DNA of 64,000 nucleotides from Bacillota bacterium (GCA_023392535.1 JAEVYY010000009.1:1-64000); one strand, 5' to 3'; shown: positions 46,687-57,273, numbered from the stretch's first letter. Made by a program: numbers and translations. The notes: generated by a model not told the origin, from the letters alone.

Positions 46687-47951
46687 TATTTCCTCTCAGT
46701 CAATTCAACAAGCAATCGTTCTCTTACATCTCCAGTACTTGTTTCTGTAATCTCTACAAATTCTTCTTTCTGCAGGCAAATAATTTTAGCAATCTTGTAT
46801 CTTTTCGCAAATTCAATATAAGATTTTGTTTTTTTATCTTCTTTCATTTGTATTAATTCTACATTTTGTTGTTGCAGGCGCATCTGTTTTGCAAGTGCAA
46901 TAGCACCTTCCATAAATTTTTCTTTGTATAAAATCAATGTATCTTTTTTTTCAATCTCGATATCAATTCTCTGGCTTGCTGTTGCTGTCATCAGATCATC
47001 AATGACTACCATGAATCCAACGGCTGCAGCTTGCTTTCCAAACTGATTTAACAAATTATCATAGCGCCCGCCTTTGACAAGTGCATCTCCCACACCATAG
47101 GTATATCCCTTAAAAATAATCCCTGTATAATAGTTATATTTACTAAGCATTCCAAGATCAAAGGAGACATATTGCTCCACCCCGTAAAGAGTTAGGATAT
47201 CATATACTTTTTTCAATCGTTCCAATGCGTTTAAAGAACGTTCATTATGAACCGTTTTTCTAGCTTCCAATAATGCATCAATGGAGCCGGACATATCTGT
47301 TACTTTTAAAATGACCTCTATATAAGAACTATCTATATTCCCTTTCCTTAATAATTCTTCTGCACCAAAAAAATTCTTGTTTGAAATCAAATCTTTTAGA
47401 TTCAATTCCATATCTTCTTCTATTCCTGCCTCCTCACATAAGCCCTTAAAAAATTCAACTTGACCAATACTTACCTGAAATTCCTTCAATCCAACACTTA
47501 GTAAGATTTCTATTACAAGACTGATCATTTCTGCATCGGCTTCTACCGTATCATCACCGATCAACTCTGCTCCCATCTCAGTTACTTCTTTTAATTTTCC
47601 CTGCAGGTTATTGGTATTAACAAAGGTATTTCCCATATAACTAAAGCGAATAGGGATATCCTCATCCATAAAATATTTTGCTGCACATCTTGCAATAGAA
47701 GGTGTGAAGTCGGGCCTTAGTACTAAAGTATTTCCCTCTTTATCAAAAAACTTGTATAATTCTTTGGAGGGTACCGTACCAATCTTACTGGAAAAAACAT
47801 CAAAAAACTCAAAGGTAGGCGTTTGAATATCTTGAAAACCAAATCGTTTCATTTTATCATGTATCAGTCCCTGAATTTTTCGTTTTTTTGCATATTCCTC
47901 GCCATAAATATCGCGTACACCTTCCGGCGTATGTACTAATTTTTTACTCAT
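46686..47951 (-). CDS. hisZ: ATP phosphoribosyltransferase regulatory subunit
   Basis: A 421-residue HisZ, a catalytically dead HisRS paralogue that forms a complex with short HisG. Class II motifs are recognisable (TPTFEFFDVF, LVLRPDFTPSIARCAAKYF) and GGRYDNLLNQFG marks the histidine-binding region. First gene of the his operon, transcribed from 48028-48056. Confidence 0.95.
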   Translation of the reverse strand: MSKKLVHTPEGVRDIYGEEYAKKRKIQGLIHDKMKRFGFQDIQTPTFEFFDVFSSKIGTVPSKELYKFFDKEGNTLVLRPDFTPSIARCAAKYFMDEDIPIRFSYMGNTFVNTNNLQGKLKEVTEMGAELIGDDTVEADAEMISLVIEILLSVGLKEFQVSIGQVEFFKGLCEEAGIEEDMELNLKDLISNKNFFGAEELLRKGNIDSSYIEVILKVTDMSGSIDALLEARKTVHNERSLNALERLKKVYDILTLYGVEQYVSFDLGMLSKYNYYTGIIFKGYTYGVGDALVKGGRYDNLLNQFGKQAAAVGFMVVIDDLMTATASQRIDIEIEKKDTLILYKEKFMEGAIALAKQMRLQQQNVELIQMKEDKKTKSYIEFAKRYKIAKIICLQKEEFVEITETSTGDVRERLLVELTERK

Positions 47952-47993
47952 AATATCCTCACTTAACTTACATTAAAATACTTTATTATAGTA

Positions 47994-48015
47994 ACGTGAT
48001 ATCATGCTACCACGT
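47994..48015. promoter_or_regulatory. Candidate operator in the his operon leader
   Basis: ACGTGATATCATGCTACCACGT is an imperfect palindrome with perfect ACGTG/CACGT arms, about 6-27 bases downstream of the predicted start site. The position suggests repressor binding. No T-box or attenuator was seen. Confidence 0.4.
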
Positions 48016-48027
48016 GAAATTATTCAT

Positions 48028-48056
48028 AGTATACAAAAAACGATAGCGATTGTCAA
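48028..48056 (-). promoter_or_regulatory. Promoter of the his operon
   Basis: TTGACA (48051-48056, complement), a 17-bp spacer and TATACT (48028-48033) read towards hisZ. The -35 lies just past the recU stop codon. Confidence 0.7.
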
Positions 48057-48057
48057 T

Positions 48058-48603
48058 CTATATTTCCATGTTCTCTCTTTTTTCTAAGTCAAGTTGAATC
48101 ATATCTAAAAAAGGAACCAGAATACCAGATTTTTTTGGCAGAATAAAAGTTTCTTCTAACTCATCAAAACGAAAACTTTTCCTGCCGCCCTCCTGCGCAC
48201 GATTCCAGACTTCTCTTAATCTTCGATACGGTAAATAATAGAATAGATTCTTAGTGGTATAATAAATGATAAAAAAAGCAACACCATTTTGTTGCTCAAA
48301 TTGTTCCATAAAGGTTACTTGATGTTCATGTATATTTTGTAAAGAAAATGTGTCCGTAGCACATTCCTTTGCATCAAAACAAACCGGGATTCCCTGAACC
48401 GCTCCAATGTAATCGACCGTACTTTTTTGTTCAAAATAGGCTAGTGTAATATGTCTGGTCTCTTTTTCTATTTGAATGGGAGTAATCGGTGTTGGTATTT
48501 TTTGAATCAAGGCAAGTCCATGCTCCTGATACTTCTCATTGGTTCGGTTTATAAGCTCTTCCAACGTCGAACCTCGTAACCCTCTCGAATTCCATGTTCC
48601 CAT
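48058..48603 (-). CDS. recU: Holliday junction resolvase RecU
   Basis: A 181-residue RecU. The nuclease core is visible as STVDYIGAVQG with D64, FDAKE with D77 and E80, and FLPYRRL-like YYLPYRRLREVW near residue 130. RecU cuts four-way junctions in recombination and replication-fork repair. It starts one base after the RluD-type gene's stop. Confidence 0.93.
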   Translation of the reverse strand: MGTWNSRGLRGSTLEELINRTNEKYQEHGLALIQKIPTPITPIQIEKETRHITLAYFEQKSTVDYIGAVQGIPVCFDAKECATDTFSLQNIHEHQVTFMEQFEQQNGVAFFIIYYTTKNLFYYLPYRRLREVWNRAQEGGRKSFRFDELEETFILPKKSGILVPFLDMIQLDLEKRENMEI

Positions 48604-49608
48604 TTATTCGTTAACCTCCATTATTTTTTCAAAAACAACAGGTGCTTCCGCAAAGAATATTCGGTTGGACAAGTTACAACAAACATCTTTTAATTCAGGA
48701 AACTCGATACGATAGGCATGTAATAATTGATGTTTTAAAAGAAATTTTTCTTTATAAATATCGTTGATATATTTTTTTCCATATTTATAATCCCCAATGA
48801 TTGGATGACCAATGGATGCAAGATGCGCTCTTATCTGATGCGTTTTACCTGTGACAAGCTCTACTTCTAACAACGTAACCTTACCATTATTTTTAAGTGG
48901 TTCATAATTCGTGATAATAGATGTGCAGCCAGGCCTTCTATCCTGATATATCGTAACTCTATTCTTTGTTTCATCTTTACTGATATAACCCGTTAAGTGA
49001 CTTTTTCTAGTCATGGCGCCATCTACGATACAATGATAATATTTATGCAATGTCCGATCCCTTAACAGCGTACTCATTGTCTGCAATCCTAAAAGCGACT
49101 TTCCACAAATTACAATTCCACTGGTATTACGGTCCAAACGATTACACACCGATGGCCGGAACGTTTGTAACATTTTTCCATCTATCGCATTTGTAAGGAG
49201 TAAATAACCAATGACCGCTTCGTTCAGTGAAATGTCGGTATCTTTTGCTTTCTGTGACAAAACACCTGCAGATTTACAAATCAACAAAACGTCATCATCT
49301 TCGTAAATAATAGAAAAACGACTTTTTAATTGAAAATAGGCGGATTCATAATTTGCCTTTATGGGTATCTGATTCACACCGCTATTCGATCCCTGAAATT
49401 TGGCAAGCGTATCATCCGATAAAAAAAATACGATACGATCTCCGATATTCAGTTTTTCGGTGCCATCTGCTTTTTTCTGATTCAAAGTAATATTTTTTTT
49501 GCGAAGCATTTTATAAATAAAGCTGCTTTGTGCTTCCTGTAAATATTTTTTTAAATATTTGTCCAATCGTTGTCCTGCTTCATTGGAAGCAATGATTTCT
49601 TCCCTCAT
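48604..49608 (-). CDS. RluD-type pseudouridine synthase with S4 domain
   Basis: A 334-residue RluA-family pseudouridine synthase. An S4 domain (about 14-70; QRLDKYLKKYLQEA) precedes the catalytic domain with NRLDRNTSGI carrying Asp159 and KTHQIRAHLASIGHPIIGD near the end. Likely target is 23S rRNA; specificity cannot be read from sequence. Directly followed by recU. Confidence 0.9.
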   Translation of the reverse strand: MREEIIASNEAGQRLDKYLKKYLQEAQSSFIYKMLRKKNITLNQKKADGTEKLNIGDRIVFFLSDDTLAKFQGSNSGVNQIPIKANYESAYFQLKSRFSIIYEDDDVLLICKSAGVLSQKAKDTDISLNEAVIGYLLLTNAIDGKMLQTFRPSVCNRLDRNTSGIVICGKSLLGLQTMSTLLRDRTLHKYYHCIVDGAMTRKSHLTGYISKDETKNRVTIYQDRRPGCTSIITNYEPLKNNGKVTLLEVELVTGKTHQIRAHLASIGHPIIGDYKYGKKYINDIYKEKFLLKHQLLHAYRIEFPELKDVCCNLSNRIFFAEAPVVFEKIMEVNE

Positions 49609-49642
49609 ATGTGAACTCCTGTTTTATTAAATTACATCTTTG

Positions 49643-50203
49643 CTAAATCGAGATTGCTTTTATAACTTCCAGTATTTCCGTATTTTTTTCTTCCACTTTA
49701 GTTTCAGAAGATTGTAACGTATCCAATCTACTTATAAAGGGTTCCACTTCCTTGAAAATCTTAACTGTCGGTTTCCATCCATTCTGCATCAGCATTTCTT
49801 TGATATGCTTTTCCGCTGCATCACTATCGCAGTTTTCATATTCCGTATATCCATATACCATATTTTGAGTAGCTATGATTGCAGTTAGAGGAAAATTCTT
49901 TTCATAGGAGGTTAAGACCAATTCATACGCACAAGGTATCTTTCCTACATGAGCACTGATTTTTTGTATCATTTTATCGTCGCATTCCCTCTGTCTTAAA
50001 AAAAGTATCATTTCTACTGCGCTTCTACTGGCAGGCAATAGTCCAAGTACTGCAACAATGGTAAATAGATTTGCCTTCGTGTGTGTAGTCAGATAGCCAG
50101 TCAAAAAGATTGCTAAAGAAATAGTATACAATAGTAAAGTTCGCAATACTGTTTTCTTTTTTTGTGATTTTAAATAACCGTAACTTCCTTTTATAATTTT
50201 CAT
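49643..50203 (-). CDS. Conserved hypothetical membrane protein
   Basis: A 186-residue protein with a basic N-terminus, two transmembrane helices (about 22-60) and a soluble C-terminal domain (CAYELVLTSYEKNFPL, TQNMVYGYTEYENCD). No family was recognised. It lies between SDR and RluD-type genes in one minus-strand run. Confidence 0.65.
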   Translation of the reverse strand: MKIIKGSYGYLKSQKKKTVLRTLLLYTISLAIFLTGYLTTHTKANLFTIVAVLGLLPASRSAVEMILFLRQRECDDKMIQKISAHVGKIPCAYELVLTSYEKNFPLTAIIATQNMVYGYTEYENCDSDAAEKHIKEMLMQNGWKPTVKIFKEVEPFISRLDTLQSSETKVEEKNTEILEVIKAISI

Positions 50204-50247
50204 CTACTAGTATTCCTGCTTATTTTCAGCAGTTTCCCTTTCTCTAT

Positions 50248-51012
50248 CTATTTTATAGTTCGTAAAAGTATTAATAAAAACTTAGTCGGCAATATCTTAG
50301 TAAGTATATGCATTGATTTAATTAGCGGACTGTAGACCGATAGGCTCCTCCGCTTTGCCGATGCCCTTAAGGCTGCCCTTACGACTCCAGGTGCTTCTAC
50401 CATGGATAGTTTTTTTATTGCCAAATTGGCACCATATTTTTCAGCAATATCAAAGAATTCTGTCTTGATAGGACCTGGACATACCGCTGTTACTATTATT
50501 TCTCGATCCCTTAATTCTTCTCCTAAGGCATAAGAAAAGCTTAATACATATGATTTTGTAGCAGCATATACAGCAAAATTTGGTTGTGGAAGAAAAGCAG
50601 CACTGGATGCCAACTGAATGATGCGGCTATTTTTTTTCATATAAGGAATCACATAATAGGTCATTTTCGTCAATGCTTTACAATTTACTTCCAGCATACC
50701 CAATTGTTCATCCAACGAAATATCGTTAAAATGACCAAGCAGACCAAAACCAGCACAATTTAACAACATTTTAACAATTGGTTTTTCACACGCAAGCATA
50801 TCCCTGAATTGCTGCATATACAATTCATTTGTGATATCCATTTTAATGATTCTTGTCTTTTTACGCAAATGATTCGATAATTCTTCTAAACGTTCTATCC
50901 TTCTTGCTATCAACCAAATTTCATCAATACTGTTAGCAAGATTACTATCAATCTGTTTCGCAAATTCCCTGCCTAAACCGGAAGACGCCCCTGTTATAAT
51001 TGCTATATTCAT
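50248..51012 (-). CDS. SDR family oxidoreductase
   Basis: A 254-residue short-chain dehydrogenase. The NAD(P)-binding TGASSGLGREFAKQ and the catalytic YAATKSYVLSF (YxxxK) with NCAGFG are present. The start at 51012 follows ATGGGGAATC; an upstream in-frame ATG at 51075 lacks a good site. Substrate unknown. Located before YgiQ's stop on the same strand. Confidence 0.88.
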   Translation of the reverse strand: MNIAIITGASSGLGREFAKQIDSNLANSIDEIWLIARRIERLEELSNHLRKKTRIIKMDITNELYMQQFRDMLACEKPIVKMLLNCAGFGLLGHFNDISLDEQLGMLEVNCKALTKMTYYVIPYMKKNSRIIQLASSAAFLPQPNFAVYAATKSYVLSFSYALGEELRDREIIVTAVCPGPIKTEFFDIAEKYGANLAIKKLSMVEAPGVVRAALRASAKRRSLSVYSPLIKSMHILTKILPTKFLLILLRTIK

Positions 51013-51087
51013 ATGATTCCCCATTTCTGCGCTGCTTTTATGTACCTTATGTTTGTGATTGCAGCGCAGACACAAACTGGCCTTTTC

Positions 51088-52992
51088 TTATTTTTTCTTA
51101 TGAATATTTCGGATTACGCTTTTCTTTTTTCCTTTATTGCCAATCGTCTTTCTTTTCACTGCCTGTCCTTTTATTGCTTTTTCTTGTGATGCCATCTTTC
51201 TTGGTCTGATCAGGCAATGTTTCTCAAAACCAATCAGGTCTTCCCTCCCTGCAACTTTCAGAGCCTCTATCACCAATTCCTGGTTTTTTGGATTTCGGTA
51301 TTGTATCAACGCTCTTTGCATTGCCTTTTCATGTGGATTTTTAGGGACATATACTGGTTTCATATCTCTGGGATCCACACCTGTATAATACATAACAGTG
51401 GACATGGTAGATGGTGTGGGATAAAAGTCTTGTACCTGTTCCGGCATGTAACCAAGATCCCTTAAATATTCAGCAAGTTCTACTGCTTCCTTCATGGTAG
51501 AACCCGGATGTGAAGACATTAAATAAGGTACCAGAAATTGATTTTTTGCCATCTGTTTATTCAATGCCTGATATTTCGTAACGAACTTCTTGTATACTGC
51601 ATTTTCTGGCTTTCCCATTCGGCACAGAACGGCATCTGCTATGTGTTCGGGAGCTACTTTTAATTGTCCACTTACATGATGTTCGACCAATTCCTTAAAA
51701 AAAGAATCATCGGAATCTTCTAATAAATAATCAAATCGGATTCCCGAACGGATAAACACTTTTTTTACGTTTGGTATATTTCTTAATTTTCTTAGCAGAT
51801 TCAGATAGTCCTCATGGTCTACTTTAAGGTTTTTACACGGATGTGGAAACAAACACTGCTTATTTTTACAGACACCTTTTGTCAATTGCTTCTCACAGGA
51901 AGGATGTCTAAAATTAGCCGTGGGACCTCCCACGTCATGAATATAACCTTTAAAGTCTGCTTCCTTGGTAATTAAATCAGCTTCCTTCAAGATGGAATTA
52001 TGACTCCTCACCTGTACGGTTCTTCCCTGATGAAAAGTCAAGGCACAAAAATTGCACCCACCAAAACATCCTCTATTGCTAATTAAAGAAAATTTAATTT
52101 CGGCAATTGCCGGAACACCACCCTTTTCTTCATATGTGGGATGATAAGTCCTCCTATAAGGCAAGTTATAAATGGCATCCATTTCCTCTTCCGTAAGCGG
52201 TGGCTGAGGTGGATTTTGCACTATATACTGCCCGTTTGGATAGCCCTCTACCATTATTTTACCCGTATAAGGGTCTGTATTCGTGTACTGTACTGCAAAA
52301 CTTTTTGCATACGCAATCTTATCCGCTTTCATGGTCACATAGTCAGGTAATGTTATCGCATCATAAATACCTTCCAAACTTTTTGTTTTATAGACAGTTC
52401 CAGATATAAAGGTTATATCCTTAATAGAAATACCACTATCTAGTGCATCTGCAATTTCGACAATGGATCGTTCTCCCATTCCATAGGAAATCAGGTCCGC
52501 CTGGCTATCTAATAAAATGGACCTCTTGAAACTATCTGACCAATAATCATAGTGAGCCATTCTCCTTAGGCTTGCTTCTATACCACCTATTATAATCGGT
52601 ACATTGCGATAAGTTTGTCGAATTAAGTTACCATACACAACCGTTGCATGATCTGGTCTCTTATACGCTTCACCACCTGGCGTATAGGCATCCGATGGTC
52701 TGTGTTTTTTGGATACAAAATAATGATTCACCATAGAATCCATATTTCCGGCAGATACCAAAAACGCAAGTCTTGGTTCCCCTAACGCAGAAATACTATT
52801 CCTATCCTTCCAATCGGGTTGTGCTATGATACCTACGGTATAGCCATTCTTTTCCAGAACACGGCATATGATTGCCGCACCAAACGATGGATGGTCTACA
52901 TAGGCATCACCACAAATATATACAAAATCCAGTTGTTCTATATGGGCTTCCTGCATATCTTTCCTGGATATTGGTAAAAATCCTTTTGTCAT
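51088..52992 (-). CDS. YgiQ family radical SAM protein
   Basis: A 634-residue protein. The N-terminus [17 protein letters not shown], the cluster motif [16 protein letters not shown] (CxxxCxxC) and [15 protein letters not shown] match the YgiQ family. A basic C-terminal tail ([17 protein letters not shown]) suggests RNA or membrane contact. Function unknown. Preceded by the HAD gene with a 20-bp gap. Confidence 0.92.
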   Translation of the reverse strand: MTKGFLPISRKDMQEAHIEQLDFVYICGDAYVDHPSFGAAIICRVLEKNGYTVGIIAQPDWKDRNSISALGEPRLAFLVSAGNMDSMVNHYFVSKKHRPSDAYTPGGEAYKRPDHATVVYGNLIRQTYRNVPIIIGGIEASLRRMAHYDYWSDSFKRSILLDSQADLISYGMGERSIVEIADALDSGISIKDITFISGTVYKTKSLEGIYDAITLPDYVTMKADKIAYAKSFAVQYTNTDPYTGKIMVEGYPNGQYIVQNPPQPPLTEEEMDAIYNLPYRRTYHPTYEEKGGVPAIAEIKFSLISNRGCFGGCNFCALTFHQGRTVQVRSHNSILKEADLITKEADFKGYIHDVGGPTANFRHPSCEKQLTKGVCKNKQCLFPHPCKNLKVDHEDYLNLLRKLRNIPNVKKVFIRSGIRFDYLLEDSDDSFFKELVEHHVSGQLKVAPEHIADAVLCRMGKPENAVYKKFVTKYQALNKQMAKNQFLVPYLMSSHPGSTMKEAVELAEYLRDLGYMPEQVQDFYPTPSTMSTVMYYTGVDPRDMKPVYVPKNPHEKAMQRALIQYRNPKNQELVIEALKVAGREDLIGFEKHCLIRPRKMASQEKAIKGQAVKRKTIGNKGKKKSVIRNIHKKK

Positions 52993-53012
52993 ATTGGACC
53001 TCTTCTCTCATG

Positions 53013-53666
53013 TCATATGGCACTTACTATTTGAAAATAATCTTCAATAAAATAATCTGCCAATTTTATTTTTTCCTCTCTTTGATCGACCGAATATGCA
53101 TCTTCAATTGCACAAACAGCCATACCCGCCGATTTTCCTGCCATAATTCCCGGTATGATATCTTCAAATACCAGACATTTATGTGGTTCTATATTTAATT
53201 CTTCTGCTACTCTCAAATAAATATCCGGAGCCGGCTTCCCTTTTCCTACCTCACAGGCTGACTTGATAATGGAAAAATATTGTGATATATTATGTGCTGC
53301 CAAGATACTACTGATCAGTTCAATGGAATTACTGGAAGCAATGCCCAATTTTAATCCCCTCTTTTTACAAAAGGAAAGGAATTCCTTCACTCCATTTTTC
53401 AAAGGTATTTCATTTTCATATTTATATTTTGTCATTTCATTCCAGTCATTTTTAATGCTCTCCACGCTATCCTGTAATTGAAACCTTTCTTTGAAATAAC
53501 AAGCTGTTTCTGTAAAACTCATCCCTTCAATGATACTCTGCAAATCTTTTGGTAATTTGATACCGTGCCGCCCCAGATATTCAATATCCACTTCCCGCCA
53601 TATATGCATGGAATCCACAAGCGTTCCATCTAAATCAAAAATTACTGCTTCTATATTTTGTAACAT
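53013..53666 (-). CDS. HAD family phosphatase (beta-PGM-like)
   Basis: A 217-residue HAD hydrolase of subfamily I. VIFDLDGTLVDSM carries the two catalytic Asp residues, LGIASSNS is motif II, and GKPAPDIYLRVAEEL and VFEDIIPGIMAG complete motifs III and IV. Substrate unknown (sugar phosphate is likely). Start at 53666 follows AAAGGA; an ATG at 53681 overlaps the upstream stop. Confidence 0.92.
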   Translation of the reverse strand: MLQNIEAVIFDLDGTLVDSMHIWREVDIEYLGRHGIKLPKDLQSIIEGMSFTETACYFKERFQLQDSVESIKNDWNEMTKYKYENEIPLKNGVKEFLSFCKKRGLKLGIASSNSIELISSILAAHNISQYFSIIKSACEVGKGKPAPDIYLRVAEELNIEPHKCLVFEDIIPGIMAGKSAGMAVCAIEDAYSVDQREEKIKLADYFIEDYFQIVSAI

Positions 53667-53677
53667 AACATATCCTT

Positions 53678-54391
53678 TCACTTGAAATCATAATCACTGA
53701 TGTGTTTTATTTCCTCTATTGATAATTTACGATATTCTCCACTGGCAAGTTGTTCATCCAAAGAAAGATTCCCCATAGTAAGTCGTTTTAGATATAAGAC
53801 TTTTTGCGAAAACAGCATGAACATTCTCTTGACTTGATGAAATCTTCCTTCTGTTATGGTTACCGTAACATTTTTTGCATCGTCTGATAAGATGGTTAAA
53901 ATTGCGGGTAATGTTCTTTTTTCATCTCCAATATCAAGTCCCTCTTTAAATGCTTTAATCTGCTCTTTTGAAACTGGCTTATTTAATTCTGCGTAATATG
54001 TTTTGGCAACATGTTTTTTGGGCGAAAGCATATTATGCGCAAAGCGTCCATCATTTGTTATAAGCAGCAACCCTTCTGTATCTTTATCCAGCCTTCCGAC
54101 CGGAAATAGATCTGTCCTGCACTCATCCCTTAATAAATCAACTACTGTTGTATCATAATTATCCTGCGTTGCTGAAACAACTCCACCAGGTTTATTTAAC
54201 ATATAATATACAAAAGGCTCATAGGATAGCTCCTTGTTTTGATATCTGACAGAATCTACCCCAGGTGTCAAATGGATTTCCGGTTTTACTACCACCGCTC
54301 CATTAATCATGATCTTTCCTTTTTTAATAAATTCCTTTACCTCATTACGACTTCCCATATTCATATTTGTTAAAAATCTATCTAATCGCAC
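53678..54391 (-). CDS. RsuA-type 16S rRNA pseudouridine synthase
   Basis: A 237-residue RsuA/RluB-family enzyme. An S4 domain (MRLDRFLTNMNMGSRNEV) precedes the catalytic VGRLDKDTEGLLLIT with Asp102 and ITEGRFHQVKRMF. Acts on 16S rRNA or a 23S site. Its stop lies next to the HAD start. Confidence 0.93.
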   Translation of the reverse strand: MRLDRFLTNMNMGSRNEVKEFIKKGKIMINGAVVVKPEIHLTPGVDSVRYQNKELSYEPFVYYMLNKPGGVVSATQDNYDTTVVDLLRDECRTDLFPVGRLDKDTEGLLLITNDGRFAHNMLSPKKHVAKTYYAELNKPVSKEQIKAFKEGLDIGDEKRTLPAILTILSDDAKNVTVTITEGRFHQVKRMFMLFSQKVLYLKRLTMGNLSLDEQLASGEYRKLSIEEIKHISDYDFK

Positions 54392-54486
54392 GATTTACTC
54401 CTGAATGTGAAATAGTTTGCATGTTATAAGAATTACAAAAATACTATTGTAGTATACAACATTCTAACATATTTGGGGATTCTTCT

Positions 54487-55470
54487 TTGCTAAATTTTAT
54501 AAAAAAAACATTTAATTTAATACTCTTTGTAATACTATTTTCTTGCATGCTTATATTTCCCAAAATAACTGTGTCTTTTGCTTCCAAGGGACTTATGATC
54601 TGGTTTCAGACCATGATTCCTACACTGCTTCCTTTTATGATTCTCTCTTCACTCCTAATTCAATTAGGATTGCATCGGACAATTTGTCAGTTAATCGCAC
54701 CTATTATAAAGCCTGTTTTTAAAGTGCGTTCCGATTGTATTTATTGTATTTTTTTTGGATTTCTCTGTGGTTTCCCTATGGGAGCCAAAATAGTATCCGA
54801 ATTATATGAAAAATCTTATATCACAAAAAGAGAAGCCTCTTATTTACTTTCCTTTTGTAATAATATTGGTCCTATTTATTTTATTAGCATTGTTCTTACA
54901 GGACTTTCTATCAAAAAATATACGATATTTTTACTTGGTATGTACGGAATCCCATTCTTATATGGCATATTTTTGCGCTATACTATTTACAAAGATCTTT
55001 ATGGTACAGACTACGAACAATTACATTCTAAATCATACTCACCTTTCGATTCATCTCCCCAAAAAATTGGTAAAAATGAATCGATGTTTTTACTTTTAGA
55101 TAATAGTATTATTAGTTCTCTGCATGCTATCACAAAATTAGGCGGTTACATGATTATTTTTAACCTTTGTGCATGCATTCCTTATTTATTATGTTATGAT
55201 AATTCGTTTTTGTTTTCGTCCTGTAATTGTATATTAGAAATTTCCAGTGGAATACAGCATACGTTACATACTTCACTACCTCTTATGCCTAAATATTTTA
55301 TCATATTTCCCGCACTCATGTTCGGTGGTGCATCCTGCTTTGCACAGACCAGTAGCATGATAAAAGATACCGGATTATCCATGATGTCCTATTTTTTTCA
55401 TAAAATCATACAAACTGTTATTTGTACCTTTTACTATATTTTACTCATTACACTGCATATAATCGGCTAA
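54487..55470 (+). CDS. ylbJ: YlbJ-like sporulation membrane protein
   Basis: A 327-residue polytopic protein with about eight hydrophobic helices. FQTMIPTLLPFMILSSLLI, FLCGFPMGAKIVSELYEK and LLSFCNNIGPIYFI fit the sporulation integral membrane protein YlbJ family (nucleoside-recognition/Gate domain). It is a TTG start at 54487 after TTGGGGAT. Divergent from the RsuA gene. Confidence 0.85.
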   Translation: MLNFIKKTFNLILFVILFSCMLIFPKITVSFASKGLMIWFQTMIPTLLPFMILSSLLIQLGLHRTICQLIAPIIKPVFKVRSDCIYCIFFGFLCGFPMGAKIVSELYEKSYITKREASYLLSFCNNIGPIYFISIVLTGLSIKKYTIFLLGMYGIPFLYGIFLRYTIYKDLYGTDYEQLHSKSYSPFDSSPQKIGKNESMFLLLDNSIISSLHAITKLGGYMIIFNLCACIPYLLCYDNSFLFSSCNCILEISSGIQHTLHTSLPLMPKYFIIFPALMFGGASCFAQTSSMIKDTGLSMMSYFFHKIIQTVICTFYYILLITLHIIG

Positions 55471-55508
55471 GTTTGTTTGCAACATTAAGCAAAATTGTCA
55501 TTCCCATT

Positions 55509-55543
55509 AAAAAAGAACGTAACAACTGTAGTTGTACGTCCTT
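55509..55543 (-). terminator. Terminator of the coiled-coil gene
   Basis: An imperfect stem (GGACGT-ACAACT with AGTTGTTACGTTC) is followed on the minus strand by TTTTTT at 55509-55514. It lies nine bases beyond the stop at 55552. Confidence 0.7.
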
Positions 55544-55551
55544 CTCATCAA

Positions 55552-56157
55552 TTAAATAATATCTAAATTAATCGCTTCATTTACAGCTATAGAACTATCT
55601 GCTAGTTCTTCCTCTTCATCACCAGGATACAATTCTGAACGGTTAGCCTTAATGATATCATTACAGCTATTTAAGGAGTTCATTAAGCTATTATATTGTG
55701 CAGTCGTATTATCAATTGCTCCTGAAACAAATGTTTCCAGATTTCCTAATATATCGTCTGTATATTGGATTGCAGATGCTTTTACACTATTTGCCTCTCT
55801 GGTTGCATTATCTAATATTTCCTGAGCCTGTTTGGTCGCCAACGAAACAACTTCATTTGCTTGTGCGTAAGCCTGTTGCATAATCTCATGCTCATTGATC
55901 AACTCGTTGGTATGGATAGTAGCCTCATTTATTAATGCTTCCGCTTTTTCTCTGGCATCATTTAGAATCGCCTCTTTATTACTGATTATTTTTTGATATC
56001 TTTTGATTTCATCCGGAGTTTTCATTCGAAGTTCTCTAAGAAGTTCATCAATTTCTTCTTTATTAACAATAATTTTTGTATTTGATAATGGCTGATACTT
56101 ACAACTGTCGATAAATTCTTCAATTTCATCAATTAATTGTTCGATTCTGCTGCTCAT
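55552..56157 (-). CDS. Coiled-coil protein (DivIVA-like/ATPase-like)
   Basis: A 201-residue highly helical protein: heptad repeats over about 40-135 (KRYQKIISNKEAILNDAREK, EALINEATIHTNELINEHEI, VVSLATKQAQEILDNATREA), resembling DivIVA/GpsB or V-type ATPase stalk helices. It has an acidic tail. Related clostridia have it between coaD and ylbJ, as here. Function unknown, possibly cell division or envelope. Confidence 0.7.
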   Translation of the reverse strand: MSSRIEQLIDEIEEFIDSCKYQPLSNTKIIVNKEEIDELLRELRMKTPDEIKRYQKIISNKEAILNDAREKAEALINEATIHTNELINEHEIMQQAYAQANEVVSLATKQAQEILDNATREANSVKASAIQYTDDILGNLETFVSGAIDNTTAQYNSLMNSLNSCNDIIKANRSELYPGDEEEELADSSIAVNEAINLDII

Positions 56158-56229
56158 ATGATTGCATTTCTCCTATCCTAACAATTATACAAGTTATAGT
56201 TAATAATTCTGCGATTATTTACTCCATGC

Positions 56230-56718
56230 TCACTTATGATATCCATACTTTGCATAAATTAGCTTCGCCACAAATTCTGGCACGCACTGAGAGATATCAC
56301 CATTAAAACATGCAATTTCTTTTACACTAGTGGAACTTAAGTATGCATATTCTAAACTTGTATTTAAAAATATAGTGTCTAATTCTCCATTTGATAATTT
56401 CATATTCGTCTGTGCTATCTGTTGTTCATATACAAAGTCTGTTATAGCACGTAAACCGCGAATCGCGACATGAACATTTTTTTCCTTTGCATAATCAATC
56501 AACAGACCACTAAAAAAATCAATTTTAACATTTGGTAAATCTTTTGTCGCTTCTTCTAGTATTTTAACACGTTCTTCTACAGAAAACAATGGACTCTTTT
56601 GTGTATTATTCAGCACGCCTACAATTAATTCATCGAAAATTTCAGACGCCCTTTTAATGACATCCAAATGACCGAAAGTAACCGGATCAAAACTTCCCGG
56701 ATAGATAGCTACTTTCAT
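56230..56718 (-). CDS. coaD: Phosphopantetheine adenylyltransferase
   Basis: A 162-residue CoaD making dephospho-CoA. The nucleotide-binding [42 protein letters not shown] and [10 protein letters not shown] motifs are all present. It begins 6 bp after rsmD. Confidence 0.97.
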   Translation of the reverse strand: MKVAIYPGSFDPVTFGHLDVIKRASEIFDELIVGVLNNTQKSPLFSVEERVKILEEATKDLPNVKIDFFSGLLIDYAKEKNVHVAIRGLRAITDFVYEQQIAQTNMKLSNGELDTIFLNTSLEYAYLSSTSVKEIACFNGDISQCVPEFVAKLIYAKYGYHK

Positions 56719-56724
56719 ATGCTT

Positions 56725-57273
56725 TTATCTCCTTTGCAAAAAGATATGTTTGTTTGATTTATATAGCTTTTGCTTTATTATTTGAAAGCCTAAATTAGTA
56801 ACATATGAAAAATCTGTTTGCAAAGAAGCTTCTATTACTATTAGCGTTTTCTTCGTAACATAAGCCATATCTTTTAATAATTCTAGTACCTGTTTTTCAT
56901 ATTCCTGATCATAAGGAGGATCCATAAAAATAATGTCTGTCTCATCCTCTATCATTCCTCTGATTGCTACCAACACATCTTGTTTTATTACAATAGCCTT
57001 TTTCTCCATTTTTGTAAAGACCAAATTTTCATGGATACAATTAAGCGAATCTTTATTATTTTCCACAAAATAGCATTTAGAGGCACCTCTGCTTAATGCT
57101 TCTATTCCAATTCCACCACTACCACTAAATAAATCCAAAAAAATGCAATCAGGAATATGAAAGTTTAACATATTAAAAAGTGTTTCTTTTATTCGGTCTG
57201 TTGTCGGCCGTGTCTCTTTACCATCTGCTGTCTTTAATTTTAAACTCCTGGCTGTTCCTGCTATTACCCTCAT
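56725..57273 (-). CDS. rsmD: 16S rRNA methyltransferase RsmD
   Basis: A 182-residue RsmD, methylating G966 of 16S rRNA. LDLFSGSGGIGIEALSRGA is the SAM-binding motif and IIFMDPPYDQEYE the catalytic DPPY. RPTTDRIKETLFNML is a family mark. Between parC and coaD. Confidence 0.95.
   Translation of the reverse strand: MRVIAGTARSLKLKTADGKETRPTTDRIKETLFNMLNFHIPDCIFLDLFSGSGGIGIEALSRGASKCYFVENNKDSLNCIHENLVFTKMEKKAIVIKQDVLVAIRGMIEDETDIIFMDPPYDQEYEKQVLELLKDMAYVTKKTLIVIEASLQTDFSYVTNLGFQIIKQKLYKSNKHIFLQRR

Noticed and set aside
47952..48027. T-box riboswitch before hisZ
   Set aside because: The leader is too short and lacks the conserved T-box sequence and an antiterminator/terminator pair.
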